The translations under genes and the position numbers were made by a program. The notes under the pieces are model-generated. The model saw only the letters and a program-made list of their open reading frames with translations. It had not been told where the DNA came from and made no database searches. From Azophilus sp965199705 (GTDB lineage: Bacteria; Pseudomonadota; Gammaproteobacteria; Pseudomonadales; Azotimanducaceae), in assembly GCA_965199705.1 (NCBI GenBank), contig OZ241359.1:2790001-2854000 (forward strand): a DNA stretch of 64,000 nucleotides. The letters run 5' to 3'. Below, in pieces: positions 25,256-34,059 of this stretch (position 1 is its first letter; each line of letters begins with the position of its first letter).

Positions 25256-26224
25256 TTGTCGCCAGAACTGAAAGCCTGGGTCCGGGCCAAAGCGCCGATA
25301 CCGATCGAGGCAGTCGAGCCCCTGCGCGCCGAAGCGAGCTCGCGGCGCTTCTACCGAATTCGCGGCAACCGGGCGTCCTGGGTGGTGATGAACTCACCGC
25401 CGGCTCTGGAGCGCAATGCCGACTTCGTCGCCCGACAGCGCCTGTTCGCCCGACATGGTTTGCCGGTACCCAGGATTCTGGCGCACGACTCTGCGGCTGG
25501 CTATTTTCTGTTGAGCGACCTCGGCAGCCGGGACCTGGCAGCCGCCTACTCGGCGCCTGACCGAGCCGAAGCGCTGGAAGCCGCCATCAGCCATCTGGTC
25601 AGACTGCAAGCCATCTCAGCGCAAGACGTACCACCCTACACAGAAAAGCGACTCACCGACGAAATCGGCGTCTTCGTCGAGTGGTTTCTCGGCGCTCTGC
25701 TGCAACAAGAGGCGCCAAGGTCTGCCGACTCGGTGTTCGCCACGCTCGTCCAGGTCGCCATCGACCAGCCGCAATGCCTGATCCATCGGGATTATCACAG
25801 CCGCAACCTGCTGTTCAGCGAAGATGGCCATTTCGGTGTCGTCGATTTTCAGGATGCCTTGATCGGCCCGATGGCCTACGACCTCGCCAGTCTGCTCCGG
25901 GATTGCTACTACCACTTCGGTCTCGCTGAAATCCGCCACTGGCAAGGCCGATTTCAGGCGCTGGCGGCCTGGCCGCTCGCCGCCGAACAGCTATCACGCA
26001 TCCTGGACCTCACGGCCCTGCAAAGGCAGTTCAAGGCCATCGGCATCTTTTCGCGCCTCTGGCTGCGCGACGGCAAGGCCAGCCATCTGCAGCACATCCG
26101 CCCGGTACTCGGCGCGATGATCGACATCGCCGGCTGCCACCCGGAAACCCGAAAGCTGCGCGCATGGCTCCAGGGCCTGGCCGAGCAAGCGCCAGCCGCC
26201 TTGCGCCGGAGCCAGGCTCGGTGA
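25256..26224 (+). CDS. amgK: N-acetylmuramate/N-acetylglucosamine kinase AmgK
   Basis: AmgK phosphorylates the anomeric carbon of MurNAc in the cell-wall recycling pathway that bypasses MurA and confers fosfomycin tolerance in Pseudomonas. The predicted protein has 322 residues from a TTG at 25256, preceded by ggagg. The frame is open further upstream, so the start is uncertain. It is an aminoglycoside-phosphotransferase fold, with LIHRDYHSRNLLF (catalytic loop) and GVVDFQDALIGPMAYDLASLLRD (metal-binding DFQD). It is divergent from lptD and overlaps murU by 4 bp, the same arrangement as in Pseudomonas. Confidence 0.9.
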   Translation: MSPELKAWVRAKAPIPIEAVEPLRAEASSRRFYRIRGNRASWVVMNSPPALERNADFVARQRLFARHGLPVPRILAHDSAAGYFLLSDLGSRDLAAAYSAPDRAEALEAAISHLVRLQAISAQDVPPYTEKRLTDEIGVFVEWFLGALLQQEAPRSADSVFATLVQVAIDQPQCLIHRDYHSRNLLFSEDGHFGVVDFQDALIGPMAYDLASLLRDCYYHFGLAEIRHWQGRFQALAAWPLAAEQLSRILDLTALQRQFKAIGIFSRLWLRDGKASHLQHIRPVLGAMIDIAGCHPETRKLRAWLQGLAEQAPAALRRSQAR

Positions 26225-26892
26225 AAGCCATGATCCTGGCCGCCGGACTGGGCAGCCGACTCGGCACGCTCACCCGCAAAACGCCGAAACCCATGCTCGA
26301 CGTCGGCGGCCTGCCATTGATCGAACGGCAACTATCGTGGCTGGCGGAAGCGGGCGTCGCCGAGGTAGTCATCAACCTGCATCACCTGGGCGATCAGATT
26401 CAGACGCACCTTGGCAGCGGCGCGAGGTTCGGGCTGAAACTGCGCTACAGCCACGAAACCGAGCGCCTCGAAACCGGCGGCGGCGTGGTCAAGGCGCTGC
26501 CCCTGCTCGGCCCTCGCCCCTTCTGGCTGCTGGCCGGCGATATCTATACCGACTTTCCGCTGCACACTTTCCCGCGAACTCTCAGTCCGGGACGCCTGGC
26601 GCACATGCTGCTGGTTCGGAAACCGGATTTTCGCGCTCGAGGCGATTTCAACTGGGCGAATGGCCAGGTCATGGAGCGCGGCGACAGTCACGTGTTCTGC
26701 GGGCTGGCGTTGATCGACCCGGCCTTGCTGGCCGGCTGCACGGCAACGCCCTTCTCGCTCCGGGAACACTACTTTCGCGCTGTCGCCGCAGGCCAGGTCA
26801 GCGGCCAGGTATGGTCCGGCTACTGGATGGACATAGGATCAGCCGAGCAACTCGCGGCAGTGCGCGCGCACCTGCGGGACCAGCCCGGCTAG
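26221..26892 (+). CDS. murU: N-acetylmuramate alpha-1-phosphate uridylyltransferase MurU
   Basis: MurU makes UDP-MurNAc from MurNAc-1-phosphate, the step after AmgK. The protein has 223 residues from the GTG at 26221 (VKAMILAAGLGSRLG); an ATG at 26230 would shorten it by three. The nucleotidyltransferase signature LAAGLGSRLGTLTRKTPKPML is at the N-terminus. LETGGGVVKALPLLG and the metal-binding LAGDIYTDF follow. The stop of amgK overlaps the start, indicating translational coupling. The gene ends 35 bp from the convergent katG. Confidence 0.92.
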   Translation: MKAMILAAGLGSRLGTLTRKTPKPMLDVGGLPLIERQLSWLAEAGVAEVVINLHHLGDQIQTHLGSGARFGLKLRYSHETERLETGGGVVKALPLLGPRPFWLLAGDIYTDFPLHTFPRTLSPGRLAHMLLVRKPDFRARGDFNWANGQVMERGDSHVFCGLALIDPALLAGCTATPFSLREHYFRAVAAGQVSGQVWSGYWMDIGSAEQLAAVRAHLRDQPG

Positions 26893-26927
26893 CGCCGGAC
26901 CGGGCGCCGATGCGCGCACGCGCGCCT

Positions 26928-29120
26928 TCAGCGAACGTCGAAGCGATCCAGATCCATCACCTTGGTCCAGGCCGCAACAAAGGCCTGCACGAAGTCGCCC
27001 TGTGCATCGTCACAGGCATAGACCTCGGCAATGGCCCGTAGCTGCGAATTGGAGCCAAAGATGAGGTCTGCGCGAGTCGCTGTCCACCGGAGCGATCCGC
27101 TGGCCCGATCACGCCCCTCAAACGCCTCATCGGAAACGGCCGTCCATTCCGTGCTCATGTCGAGCAGGTTGACGAAGAAGTCATTGGTCAGGGTTCCCGG
27201 ACGGTGCGTGAACACACCGTGTCGGGAACCACCGCTGTTCGCGCCAAGAGCGCGCATTCCGCCAACCAGGACCGTCATCTCCGGCGCCGTCAACGTCAGC
27301 AGCTGGGCCTTGTCCACCAACAGCTCCTCCGTGCTGCGTTCACCGCCGGCCCGCCGATAGTTGCGAAAGCCGTCGGCAAAGGGTTCGAGCACGGCAAACG
27401 AATCCACGTCCGTCTGCGCCTGCTCGGCATCAGTGCGCCCCGGCGTGAACGGCGCCTGCACCTCATGGCCAGCATCCCGGGCGGCTTTCTCCACCGCCGC
27501 CGAGCCGCCGAGCACGATCAGGTCTGCGAGCGAGACCTGCTTGCCGCCACTGTTGAAGTCCGCCCGTACTGATTCCAGGGTTTGCAGCACACCGGCCAGT
27601 TCAGCAGGATCGTTGACCGCCCAGTCCCTCTGCGGCGCAAGGCGAATCCGGGCGCCATTGGCGCCGCCACGAAAATCGCTGCCGCGGAAGGTGGCCGCCG
27701 AGGCCCAGGCGGTTGCGACCAATTGCGAAACGGAGAGCCCGCAGTCCAGCAACCTGGCCTTCAGGTCCGCGATGTCGCCCGCGTCGATCAACGGATGATC
27801 CACGGCTGGCACCGGGTCCTGCCAGATCAGCTCCTCGTCCGGAACCTGACTGCCGAGATAGCGAGAGCGCGGCCCCATGTCCCGGTGCGTCAGCTTGAAC
27901 CAGGCGCGTGCGAAGGCGTCGGCCAACTCGTCCGGGTTGGCGTGGAACCGGCGCGAAATCGGCTCGTAGATCGGATCCAGCTTCAGAGCCATGTCCGCCG
28001 TGGTCATCATCAACGGCTCGGTTGTCGAGGGATCGTGCGCTGCGGGCGCGCGCGCTGCTGCCGAGGCGGCAGTCGGCGTCCACTGATAGGCGCCAGCCGG
28101 ACTCTGGGTCAGCTCCCACTCGTAGCCGAACAGAGCATCAAAATAACCGTTGTCCCAGGTGATCGGATCGGGCGTCCAGGCGCCTTCCAGCCCGCTGGTG
28201 ATCGAATCTCCTCCCCTGCCGGAGCCATGGCCGTTCAGCCAGCCGAGGCCCTGCGCCTCGATGCTGGCGCCTTCCGGTTCCGGCCCCACATGCTCCGTGG
28301 AGGCAGCGCCATGCGCCTTGCCAAAGGTGTGGCCGCCGGCCACCAGCGCTACGGTTTCCTCATCGTTCATGGCCATCCGGGCAAAGGTCTCGCGGATGTC
28401 GCGCGCGGAGGCAATCGGGTCAGGCTTGCCATTCGGACCCTCGGGATTGACATAGATCAGGCCCATCTGCACGGCGCCAAGAGGTCGCTCCAGATCTCGA
28501 TCGCCGGTGTAGCGCTCGTCTCCGAGCCACTCTGTCTCGGAACCCCAGTAGATGTCTTCTTCGGGCTCCCATACGTCTTCGCGCCCGCCCGCGAATCCGA
28601 AAGTCTTGAAGCCCATGGTTTCCAGGGCGCGGTCGCCGGCGAAGATCAGGAGATCCGCCCATGAAAGCTTGCGCCCATACTTCTGCTTGACCGGCCAGAG
28701 CAGGCGCCGCGCCTTGTCGAGATTACCGTTGTCCGGCCAGCTATTGAGCGGCGCGAAACGCTGCGTGCCAGAACGGGCGCCGCCACGACCATCGTGAATT
28801 CGATAGGTGCCAGCCGCGTGCCAGGCCATGCGAATGAACAAGGGGCCATAGTGGCCGTAGTCGGCGGGCCACCAATCCTGCGAATCGGTCATGATCGCAT
28901 CGACGTCCCGCGACAGTTCATCCATATCTATACTGCTGAATTCGCTGGCGTAGTCGAACGCCTCGCCCATCGGATCGATGAGCGGCGAATTCTGGTTCAG
29001 AATCCTCAGATTCACCTGATTCGGCCACCAATGCCGGTTGCCGGAACTTCCCGCCATCGCTTGCCGCTTGCCATCGCCCGCCACCGGGCACTGGCCTGAC
29101 GCTGCCGTGTTGTCGTCCAT
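26928..29120 (-). CDS. katG: Catalase-peroxidase
   Basis: KatG is a heme enzyme that destroys hydrogen peroxide and has broad peroxidase activity. The protein has 730 residues from the ATG at 29120 (MDDNTAASGQCPVAGDG), the usual length. The distal active site is FIRMAWHAAGTYR, and GHTFGKAHGAA carries the proximal-side histidine. The tyrosine of the Met-Tyr-Trp adduct lies in GAVQMGLIYVNPEGP. The second, heme-free domain is complete. It stands alone, convergent with murU, with about 200 bp before the divergent rpe. No OxyR site could be assigned with confidence. Confidence 0.97.
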   Translation of the reverse strand: MDDNTAASGQCPVAGDGKRQAMAGSSGNRHWWPNQVNLRILNQNSPLIDPMGEAFDYASEFSSIDMDELSRDVDAIMTDSQDWWPADYGHYGPLFIRMAWHAAGTYRIHDGRGGARSGTQRFAPLNSWPDNGNLDKARRLLWPVKQKYGRKLSWADLLIFAGDRALETMGFKTFGFAGGREDVWEPEEDIYWGSETEWLGDERYTGDRDLERPLGAVQMGLIYVNPEGPNGKPDPIASARDIRETFARMAMNDEETVALVAGGHTFGKAHGAASTEHVGPEPEGASIEAQGLGWLNGHGSGRGGDSITSGLEGAWTPDPITWDNGYFDALFGYEWELTQSPAGAYQWTPTAASAAARAPAAHDPSTTEPLMMTTADMALKLDPIYEPISRRFHANPDELADAFARAWFKLTHRDMGPRSRYLGSQVPDEELIWQDPVPAVDHPLIDAGDIADLKARLLDCGLSVSQLVATAWASAATFRGSDFRGGANGARIRLAPQRDWAVNDPAELAGVLQTLESVRADFNSGGKQVSLADLIVLGGSAAVEKAARDAGHEVQAPFTPGRTDAEQAQTDVDSFAVLEPFADGFRNYRRAGGERSTEELLVDKAQLLTLTAPEMTVLVGGMRALGANSGGSRHGVFTHRPGTLTNDFFVNLLDMSTEWTAVSDEAFEGRDRASGSLRWTATRADLIFGSNSQLRAIAEVYACDDAQGDFVQAFVAAWTKVMDLDRFDVR

Positions 29121-29324
29121 TCTGATTCCTCTCGGTTCTCTCTTGCTGTTCCGTCCCAACGGTCTGGTCCGCCGCCAGACAGTCTCGCACGCCCGGCCGT
29201 CCCTGCGCCCCTTCCGGACGCCTTCGAGAAACTGACTATCGAACGCTCAGGCGCGATTATAGCCGAGAGCGATAGGGACGGCGTGATATAGTGTCCCCGC
29301 GCCGCCTGTACAGGCTACCCCCTG

Positions 29325-30014
29325 ATGCCCGGGATCACACACAATCCCTTCTGGATAGCGCCGTCCATTCTGTCGGCGGACTTCTCCCGCCTGGGCGAGG
29401 AGGTCGAGGCCGTTCTGGCCGCTGGCGCCGATGTGATCCACTTCGATGTCATGGACAACCATTATGTGCCCAACCTCAGCATCGGGCCGCTGGTATTGTC
29501 ATCCCTGCGCAAGGCGGGCTTCGATTGCGACTTCGACGTGCATCTGATGGTGAAACCCGTGGACCGACTGGTCGAGGACTTTCTCGCCGCCGGCGCCAAC
29601 GGCATCAGCGTCCACCCGGAATCCACCGAACATCTGCATCGCACCCTCTCCGGAATTCGGGACGGCGGCGCCCGGCCTGGCCTTGTCTTCAACCCGGCTA
29701 CGCCCATCACGATATTCGACGAGGTGGCCGAACTGCTTGATCTGGTGCTGGTCATGTCGGTCAATCCCGGCTTCGGCGGCCAGACGTTCATCGACGCAAG
29801 TCTCGACAAGATGCGCAGGCTGCGCCGAAAACTGGACGCCCGCGGCGGCAACTGCCGCCTGCAGGTGGATGGCGGCATCAAGCCCGACAACATCGCCGCC
29901 GCGGCCGCCGCAGGCGCCGACACCTTCGTGGCGGGCAGCGCCATCTTCGGTGCGCCCGACTACGGCGAAGTCATTCGGGATATGCGCAAGCGACTGGCCG
30001 ACGTCCCGGCCTGA
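29325..30014 (+). CDS. rpe: Ribulose-phosphate 3-epimerase
   Basis: Rpe interconverts ribulose 5-phosphate and xylulose 5-phosphate in the pentose phosphate pathway. The protein has 229 residues. It is a TIM barrel with IAPSILSADFSRLGEEV (about 9-25), HFDVMDNHYVPNLSIGP (metal-binding His and Asp, about 38-54), DVHLMVKPVD, VMSVNPGFGGQTFI and QVDGGIKPDN. It begins the rpe-gph-trp run found in pseudomonads and relatives. gph starts 17 bp after its stop. Confidence 0.97.
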   Translation: MPGITHNPFWIAPSILSADFSRLGEEVEAVLAAGADVIHFDVMDNHYVPNLSIGPLVLSSLRKAGFDCDFDVHLMVKPVDRLVEDFLAAGANGISVHPESTEHLHRTLSGIRDGGARPGLVFNPATPITIFDEVAELLDLVLVMSVNPGFGGQTFIDASLDKMRRLRRKLDARGGNCRLQVDGGIKPDNIAAAAAAGADTFVAGSAIFGAPDYGEVIRDMRKRLADVPA

Positions 30015-30031
30015 CAGTCCAACCCGGCCTC

Positions 30032-30691
30032 GTGCAGCAATCTGTCCCTGGCCGTTTCGCCGCCTACCTGTTCGATCTCGACGGCACGCTGGTCGATACG
30101 GCCGCCGACCTCAGCGAGGCCCTGAATCATGCGCTGACCGATTACGGTCATCAGCCGGTGAACAGATCCCAGGCGAGAAACTGGATCGGCCAGGGTGCGA
30201 GGGCGGCGATCGAGCGCGCCCTGATCCATCAGAGAGCGCCATCAGACCACCTCGACGCAATGCTCGAATCTTTCCTGCAGCACTACGAAGCGCACATCGC
30301 ACGCTTCAGTCGGGCCTTCTCCCGAGTGCCCGAAACCCTGGCCGAAATGGCCGGACGCGGCGCCCGGCTGGCCGTGGTAACCAACAAGCGAGCGCGCCTG
30401 ACGCATCTGCTGCTGCATGCGCTCGATCTGCACAGGTTCTTTGAAGTACTGGTGGCGGGCGATACGACGCCACATCCGAAACCGGCTGCGGACCCGGCGC
30501 TCTTTGCCTGCAGCGCGCTCTGCATCAAGCCAGCATCTGCACTCTTCGTTGGCGATTCCGCCGCCGACGTCGGATGCGCGCGAGCGGCTGGATGTCCGGT
30601 GGCGTGCGTCACCTACGGATACCATCAAGGGACAGGGGCAGACCAGCTCGGCGCCGATGCCGTCATTGAATCCTTCAGCGACCTGCTGTAG
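30032..30691 (+). CDS. gph: Phosphoglycolate phosphatase
   Basis: Gph removes phosphate from 2-phosphoglycolate, a by-product of DNA repair or of Rubisco oxygenation. The protein has 219 residues from a GTG at 30032. HAD motifs are FDLDGTLVDTAADL (motif I, about 14-27), VTNKRARL (motif II), the conserved lysine in DTTPHPKPAADP and VGDSAADVGCARAAG (motif IV). The neighbours rpe and trpE are in the order seen in many gammaproteobacteria. Confidence 0.92.
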   Translation: MQQSVPGRFAAYLFDLDGTLVDTAADLSEALNHALTDYGHQPVNRSQARNWIGQGARAAIERALIHQRAPSDHLDAMLESFLQHYEAHIARFSRAFSRVPETLAEMAGRGARLAVVTNKRARLTHLLLHALDLHRFFEVLVAGDTTPHPKPAADPALFACSALCIKPASALFVGDSAADVGCARAAGCPVACVTYGYHQGTGADQLGADAVIESFSDLL

Positions 30692-30752
30692 TCTGGCCCC
30701 GGTGCTCGGGCTGACCCTTGCCCGAGGTCCACGAATCCAACAGATCATCGAC

Positions 30753-30794
30753 ATGAGAACAGGCTACGGCATCCGCTTTCGCTGGCGAATCTGA
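30753..30794 (+). CDS. trpL: Candidate trp leader peptide
   Basis: A 13-codon ORF, MRTGYGIRFRWRI, lies just upstream of the trpE attenuator. It contains one tryptophan codon (30783-30785), three codons from its end, plus Tyr and Phe. Its stop touches the base of the antiterminator stem that starts at 30795. Ribosome stalling at the Trp codon would therefore sit where it could change folding. Classical leaders have two or more adjacent Trp codons, so a single one is weak. No strong Shine-Dalgarno is visible. Confidence 0.55.
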   Translation: MRTGYGIRFRWRI

Positions 30795-30827
30795 GCGCTC
30801 CACCGGGGCGCCTGACGGCGCTTTTTT
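30795..30827 (+). terminator. trp operon attenuator (terminator with competing antiterminator)
   Basis: The terminator stem is gcgcc (30808-30812) and ggcgc (30817-30821) with a tgac loop, followed by six T residues (30822-30827). A competing stem pairs gcgctcc (30795-30801) with ggggcgc (30805-30811) through a 3-base loop and one G-T pair. The two stems share 30808-30811 and cannot form together. It lies 22 bp upstream of trpE. This is the standard layout of transcription attenuation. Confidence 0.8.
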
Positions 30828-30848
30828 GCTGACTCGCGAGACCTGTTC

Positions 30849-32339
30849 ATGAATGCTGACCACCTGGCCGATCTGGCTGCCAAGGGCTACAACCGCGTAC
30901 CCGTCTCGATTACTCGACTGGCCGATCTCGATACCCCCCTCTCGGCCTACCTGAAGCTCGCCGGCGGCCCGCGCTCTTACCTGCTCGAATCAGCAGAAGG
31001 CGGTGAAGCCTGGGGCCGCTATTCCGTGATCGGGTTGCCCGCGCGCACTCTGATACGCGCTTTCGGGCGCCGCCTGGAAGTGCTCACGGATGGCCTGGTC
31101 GTGGAGACAGCCGAGGCCGAAGACCCGCTCGACTTCGTCGAGCAATTCATGGCGCGCTATCGGGTCGCGCCCCTGCCCGGCCTGCCACGCTTCTACGGCG
31201 GCCTGGTGGGCTACTTCGGCTACGATTGCGCACGCTACGCCGAACCCCGGCTGCAAACCGCCAACTTGCCGGACCCGGTACAGACGCCGGACCTGATGCT
31301 GATGGTTTCCGAAGATGTAGTGATCTTCGATAATCTCAAGGGCAGCGTGCGCCTGGTGAGCCTGATCGACCCCGCCGAGCCACACGCCTTTGCCGAAACC
31401 CGGGATCGGCTTGCCCGGCTCGCTCGGATACTGTCCGAATCCGCTGCGCAACCCGAGCCGCCGAACGCCATGCCGGGGCCGCCGCTGCAAGAATCAGACT
31501 TTGTGTCCGAATTCGGCGAGTCCGTCTTCAAATCGGCAGTCGAGCGCATCAAGGCCTATACCCTGGCGGGCGACGTGATGCAGGTGGTGCTGGCGCAACG
31601 ATTGTCCATTCCCTTTGCCACCGAGCCGATCAATCTGTACCGCGCTCTGCGTCACCTCAATCCGTCTCCCTACCTGTACCTGTTCAACATGGACGACTTC
31701 CACATCGTCGGCTCCTCACCCGAGATCATGGCTCGGCTGGAGGATGGCGTGATCAGCAGCCGACCTCTGGCAGGCACCAGACGGCGCGGCCACACGCCGG
31801 AGGAAGATCTCGCCATGGAACGGGAACTGAAGGCCGACCCGAAGGAAATCAGCGAACATCTGATGCTCATCGACCTGGCGCGCAACGATGTCGGCAAGGT
31901 GGCCCGGACTGGTACGGTAGAAGTCAGTGAGCAGTTCACGGTCGAGCGCTATTCGCATGTGATGCATCTGTCGAGCCACGTGACCGGCCAGATCAGCGCC
32001 GACAAGACGGCCATGGATCTGCTGCGCGCCACCCTGCCGGTAGGCACGCTCTCCGGCACGCCGAAGATCAGGGCAATGGAAATCATCGACGAGCTTGAGC
32101 CAGTCAAGCGTGGCATTTATGGCGGCGCGGTCGGCTATCTGGCCTGGAATGGCAACATGGACACGGCCATTGCCATCCGCACGGCGGTCATCAAGGCGGG
32201 CCGACTCTACATTCAGGCGGGCGGCGGGATGGTCGCCGATTCATCGCCGCGCCTGGAGTGGAAGGAAAGCATGAACAAGGGTCGAGCGATGTTCCGGGCG
32301 GCAAGCCTGGCGCAAGGCGGCCTGACAGAACTGGAATAG
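30849..32339 (+). CDS. trpE: Anthranilate synthase component I
   Basis: TrpE converts chorismate and ammonia, delivered by TrpG, to anthranilate, the first step of tryptophan synthesis. The protein has 496 residues. It contains YLLESAEGGEAWGRYSVIG (about 38-56), the likely tryptophan feedback element near the N-terminus, and the chorismate-binding core SSPEIMARLEDGVISSRPLAGTRRRG. DLARNDVGKVA and GGAVGYLAWNGNMDTAIAIRT complete the core. It is preceded by the attenuator at 30795-30827 and followed by trpG after 29 bp. Confidence 0.97.
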   Translation: MNADHLADLAAKGYNRVPVSITRLADLDTPLSAYLKLAGGPRSYLLESAEGGEAWGRYSVIGLPARTLIRAFGRRLEVLTDGLVVETAEAEDPLDFVEQFMARYRVAPLPGLPRFYGGLVGYFGYDCARYAEPRLQTANLPDPVQTPDLMLMVSEDVVIFDNLKGSVRLVSLIDPAEPHAFAETRDRLARLARILSESAAQPEPPNAMPGPPLQESDFVSEFGESVFKSAVERIKAYTLAGDVMQVVLAQRLSIPFATEPINLYRALRHLNPSPYLYLFNMDDFHIVGSSPEIMARLEDGVISSRPLAGTRRRGHTPEEDLAMERELKADPKEISEHLMLIDLARNDVGKVARTGTVEVSEQFTVERYSHVMHLSSHVTGQISADKTAMDLLRATLPVGTLSGTPKIRAMEIIDELEPVKRGIYGGAVGYLAWNGNMDTAIAIRTAVIKAGRLYIQAGGGMVADSSPRLEWKESMNKGRAMFRAASLAQGGLTELE

Positions 32340-32368
32340 CGACTTGTGATCCATTCCTGGATGCCAAC

Positions 32369-32947
32369 ATGGTCCTGATCATCGACAACTACGATTCGTT
32401 CACCTGGAATCTGGTGCAGTACCTGCGCGAACTCGGGGCCGAGGTCGTGGTGCATCGCAACGATCAGATCAGCATTCCGGAAGTGCGCGCGCTTGCTCCG
32501 CAACGCATCGTCATCTCGCCCGGCCCGTGCACGCCCGATGAGGCCGGCATCTCGATGCAGTTGGTGCGCGAGTTGGGGCCGAAGACGCCGCTGCTCGGCG
32601 TCTGTCTTGGCCATCAGTGCATCGGCCAGGCGTTTGGCGCCAGGGTCGGGCGCGCAGCCAGGGTGATGCACGGCAAGACTTCCGCAATCCATCACGACGG
32701 CACGGGTGTCTTCAATGGCCTTGCCAATCCCATGCAGGCAACGCGCTATCATTCCCTGGTTGTGGACCCGGACACCCTGCCAGATTGCCTTGAAGCCACA
32801 GCCTGGGCTCGGGACGCGGACGGCCAGCCGCAGGAAGTCATGGGCTGCCGCCACCGCCAGTGGCCCATCGAAGGCGTGCAGTTTCACCCGGAGTCGGTGT
32901 TCACGCCGGCGGGCAAGGCGTTACTGCATAATTTCCTGCAACTCTGA
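32369..32947 (+). CDS. trpG: Anthranilate synthase component II (glutamine amidotransferase)
   Basis: TrpG releases ammonia from glutamine for TrpE. The protein has 192 residues from the ATG at 32369 (MVLIIDNYDSFTWNLVQYL). The class I amidotransferase triad is visible: the nucleophile in GVCLGHQCIGQAFG (Cys about 79), and His and Glu in GVQFHPESV (about 170-178). SPGPCTPDEAG is the usual oxyanion-region motif. In some species the same subunit also serves PabB. trpD follows after 23 bp. Confidence 0.96.
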   Translation: MVLIIDNYDSFTWNLVQYLRELGAEVVVHRNDQISIPEVRALAPQRIVISPGPCTPDEAGISMQLVRELGPKTPLLGVCLGHQCIGQAFGARVGRAARVMHGKTSAIHHDGTGVFNGLANPMQATRYHSLVVDPDTLPDCLEATAWARDADGQPQEVMGCRHRQWPIEGVQFHPESVFTPAGKALLHNFLQL

Positions 32948-32970
32948 TTGAGTGCAAGGGAGGTGATTCT

Positions 32971-34059
32971 TTGAACGCCGATGCCGCCGCGCCCGGCCAC
33001 AAGCATCCCGGCGAACCAGACGGCCCCGACATCCAGGCAGTGCTCGGGCAACTGGTCGCCGGGCAATCGCTGACTCAGGAAGCGGCGGCTGCGTCTATGC
33101 GGGAAGTCATGTCCGGGCGGGCAACTCCGGCACAGACAGCGGCCCTGCTGACAGCACTGAAAATCAAGGGCGAAACGCCGGCGGAGATCGCCGGGGCAGC
33201 GCAGACCATGCGCGCCTTCTGCACGCCCGTGCCGGTGGCCGAAGCCGAAGCCGAAACGCTGATCGACACCTGCGGCACGGGCGGCAGCGGCGCCAAGCTG
33301 TTCAATGTGTCCACCGCCGCCGCCCTTGTTGCCGCCGCCGCCGGTGCGCGGGTCGCCAAGCATGGCAATCGCAAGGCGTCCAGCGATTGCGGCAGCGCCG
33401 ACCTGCTTGAGGCCGCGGGCGTCAACGTTGATCTCGCCCCCGACCAGGTGGGCCGATGCATTCGCGAAGTGGGCATTGGCTTCCTGTTCGCCCAGCGCCA
33501 TCATCCGGCCATGCGTCACGCCGGCCCGATTCGCCAGGAATTGCGTTTTCGCACCATGATGAACCTGCTGGGGCCCCTGACCAACCCGGCGGGCGCCCGC
33601 CGTCAGGTAATTGGCGTTTTCAGCCCGGACTGGCTGCGCCCGCTGGCGGAAGTGCTGAAGCTGCTCGGCGCCGAGCACGTACTGCTGGCGCACGGCGGCG
33701 GACTTGATGAACTGGTGCTGGATGGCCCGAGCGAGATCTGTGAACTCAAGGCCGGCGAAATCCGCAGCTACCGCATTGCGCCAGAGGATCTGGGGCTGCG
33801 TCGGCGCGATACCCGTGAATTGCGGGCTGATTCGGTCGCCTCCAGCCTGGCTCTGGTGCATCAATCCCTGACCGATGCAGATTCCGCAGCCGCTGATCTG
33901 GTCAGTCTCAACGCCGGCGCCGCCATCCACGTCGCCGGTCTGGCACTGAGCCACGCAGACGGAATCGAGATGGCCCGGGATGCGATTGCCTCCGGGCTGG
34001 CGCGGGAGACGCTTTCGGAACTGGTGCGCGTGACGCGCCTGATGGCGGAATCGACGTGA
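32971..34059 (+). CDS. trpD: Anthranilate phosphoribosyltransferase
   Basis: TrpD joins anthranilate to PRPP. The protein has 362 residues from a TTG at 32971, which has a strong gggaggtgat Shine-Dalgarno just upstream and no better ATG nearby. The PRPP-binding DTCGTGGSGAKLFNVSTAAALVAAAAG segment and KHGNRKASSDCGSADLLEAAG are intact, as is RHHPAMRHAGPIRQELRFRTMMNLLGPLTNP. About 15-20 residues at the N-terminus are longer than usual. It overlaps trpC by 4 bp. Confidence 0.95.
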   Translation: MNADAAAPGHKHPGEPDGPDIQAVLGQLVAGQSLTQEAAAASMREVMSGRATPAQTAALLTALKIKGETPAEIAGAAQTMRAFCTPVPVAEAEAETLIDTCGTGGSGAKLFNVSTAAALVAAAAGARVAKHGNRKASSDCGSADLLEAAGVNVDLAPDQVGRCIREVGIGFLFAQRHHPAMRHAGPIRQELRFRTMMNLLGPLTNPAGARRQVIGVFSPDWLRPLAEVLKLLGAEHVLLAHGGGLDELVLDGPSEICELKAGEIRSYRIAPEDLGLRRRDTRELRADSVASSLALVHQSLTDADSAAADLVSLNAGAAIHVAGLALSHADGIEMARDAIASGLARETLSELVRVTRLMAEST

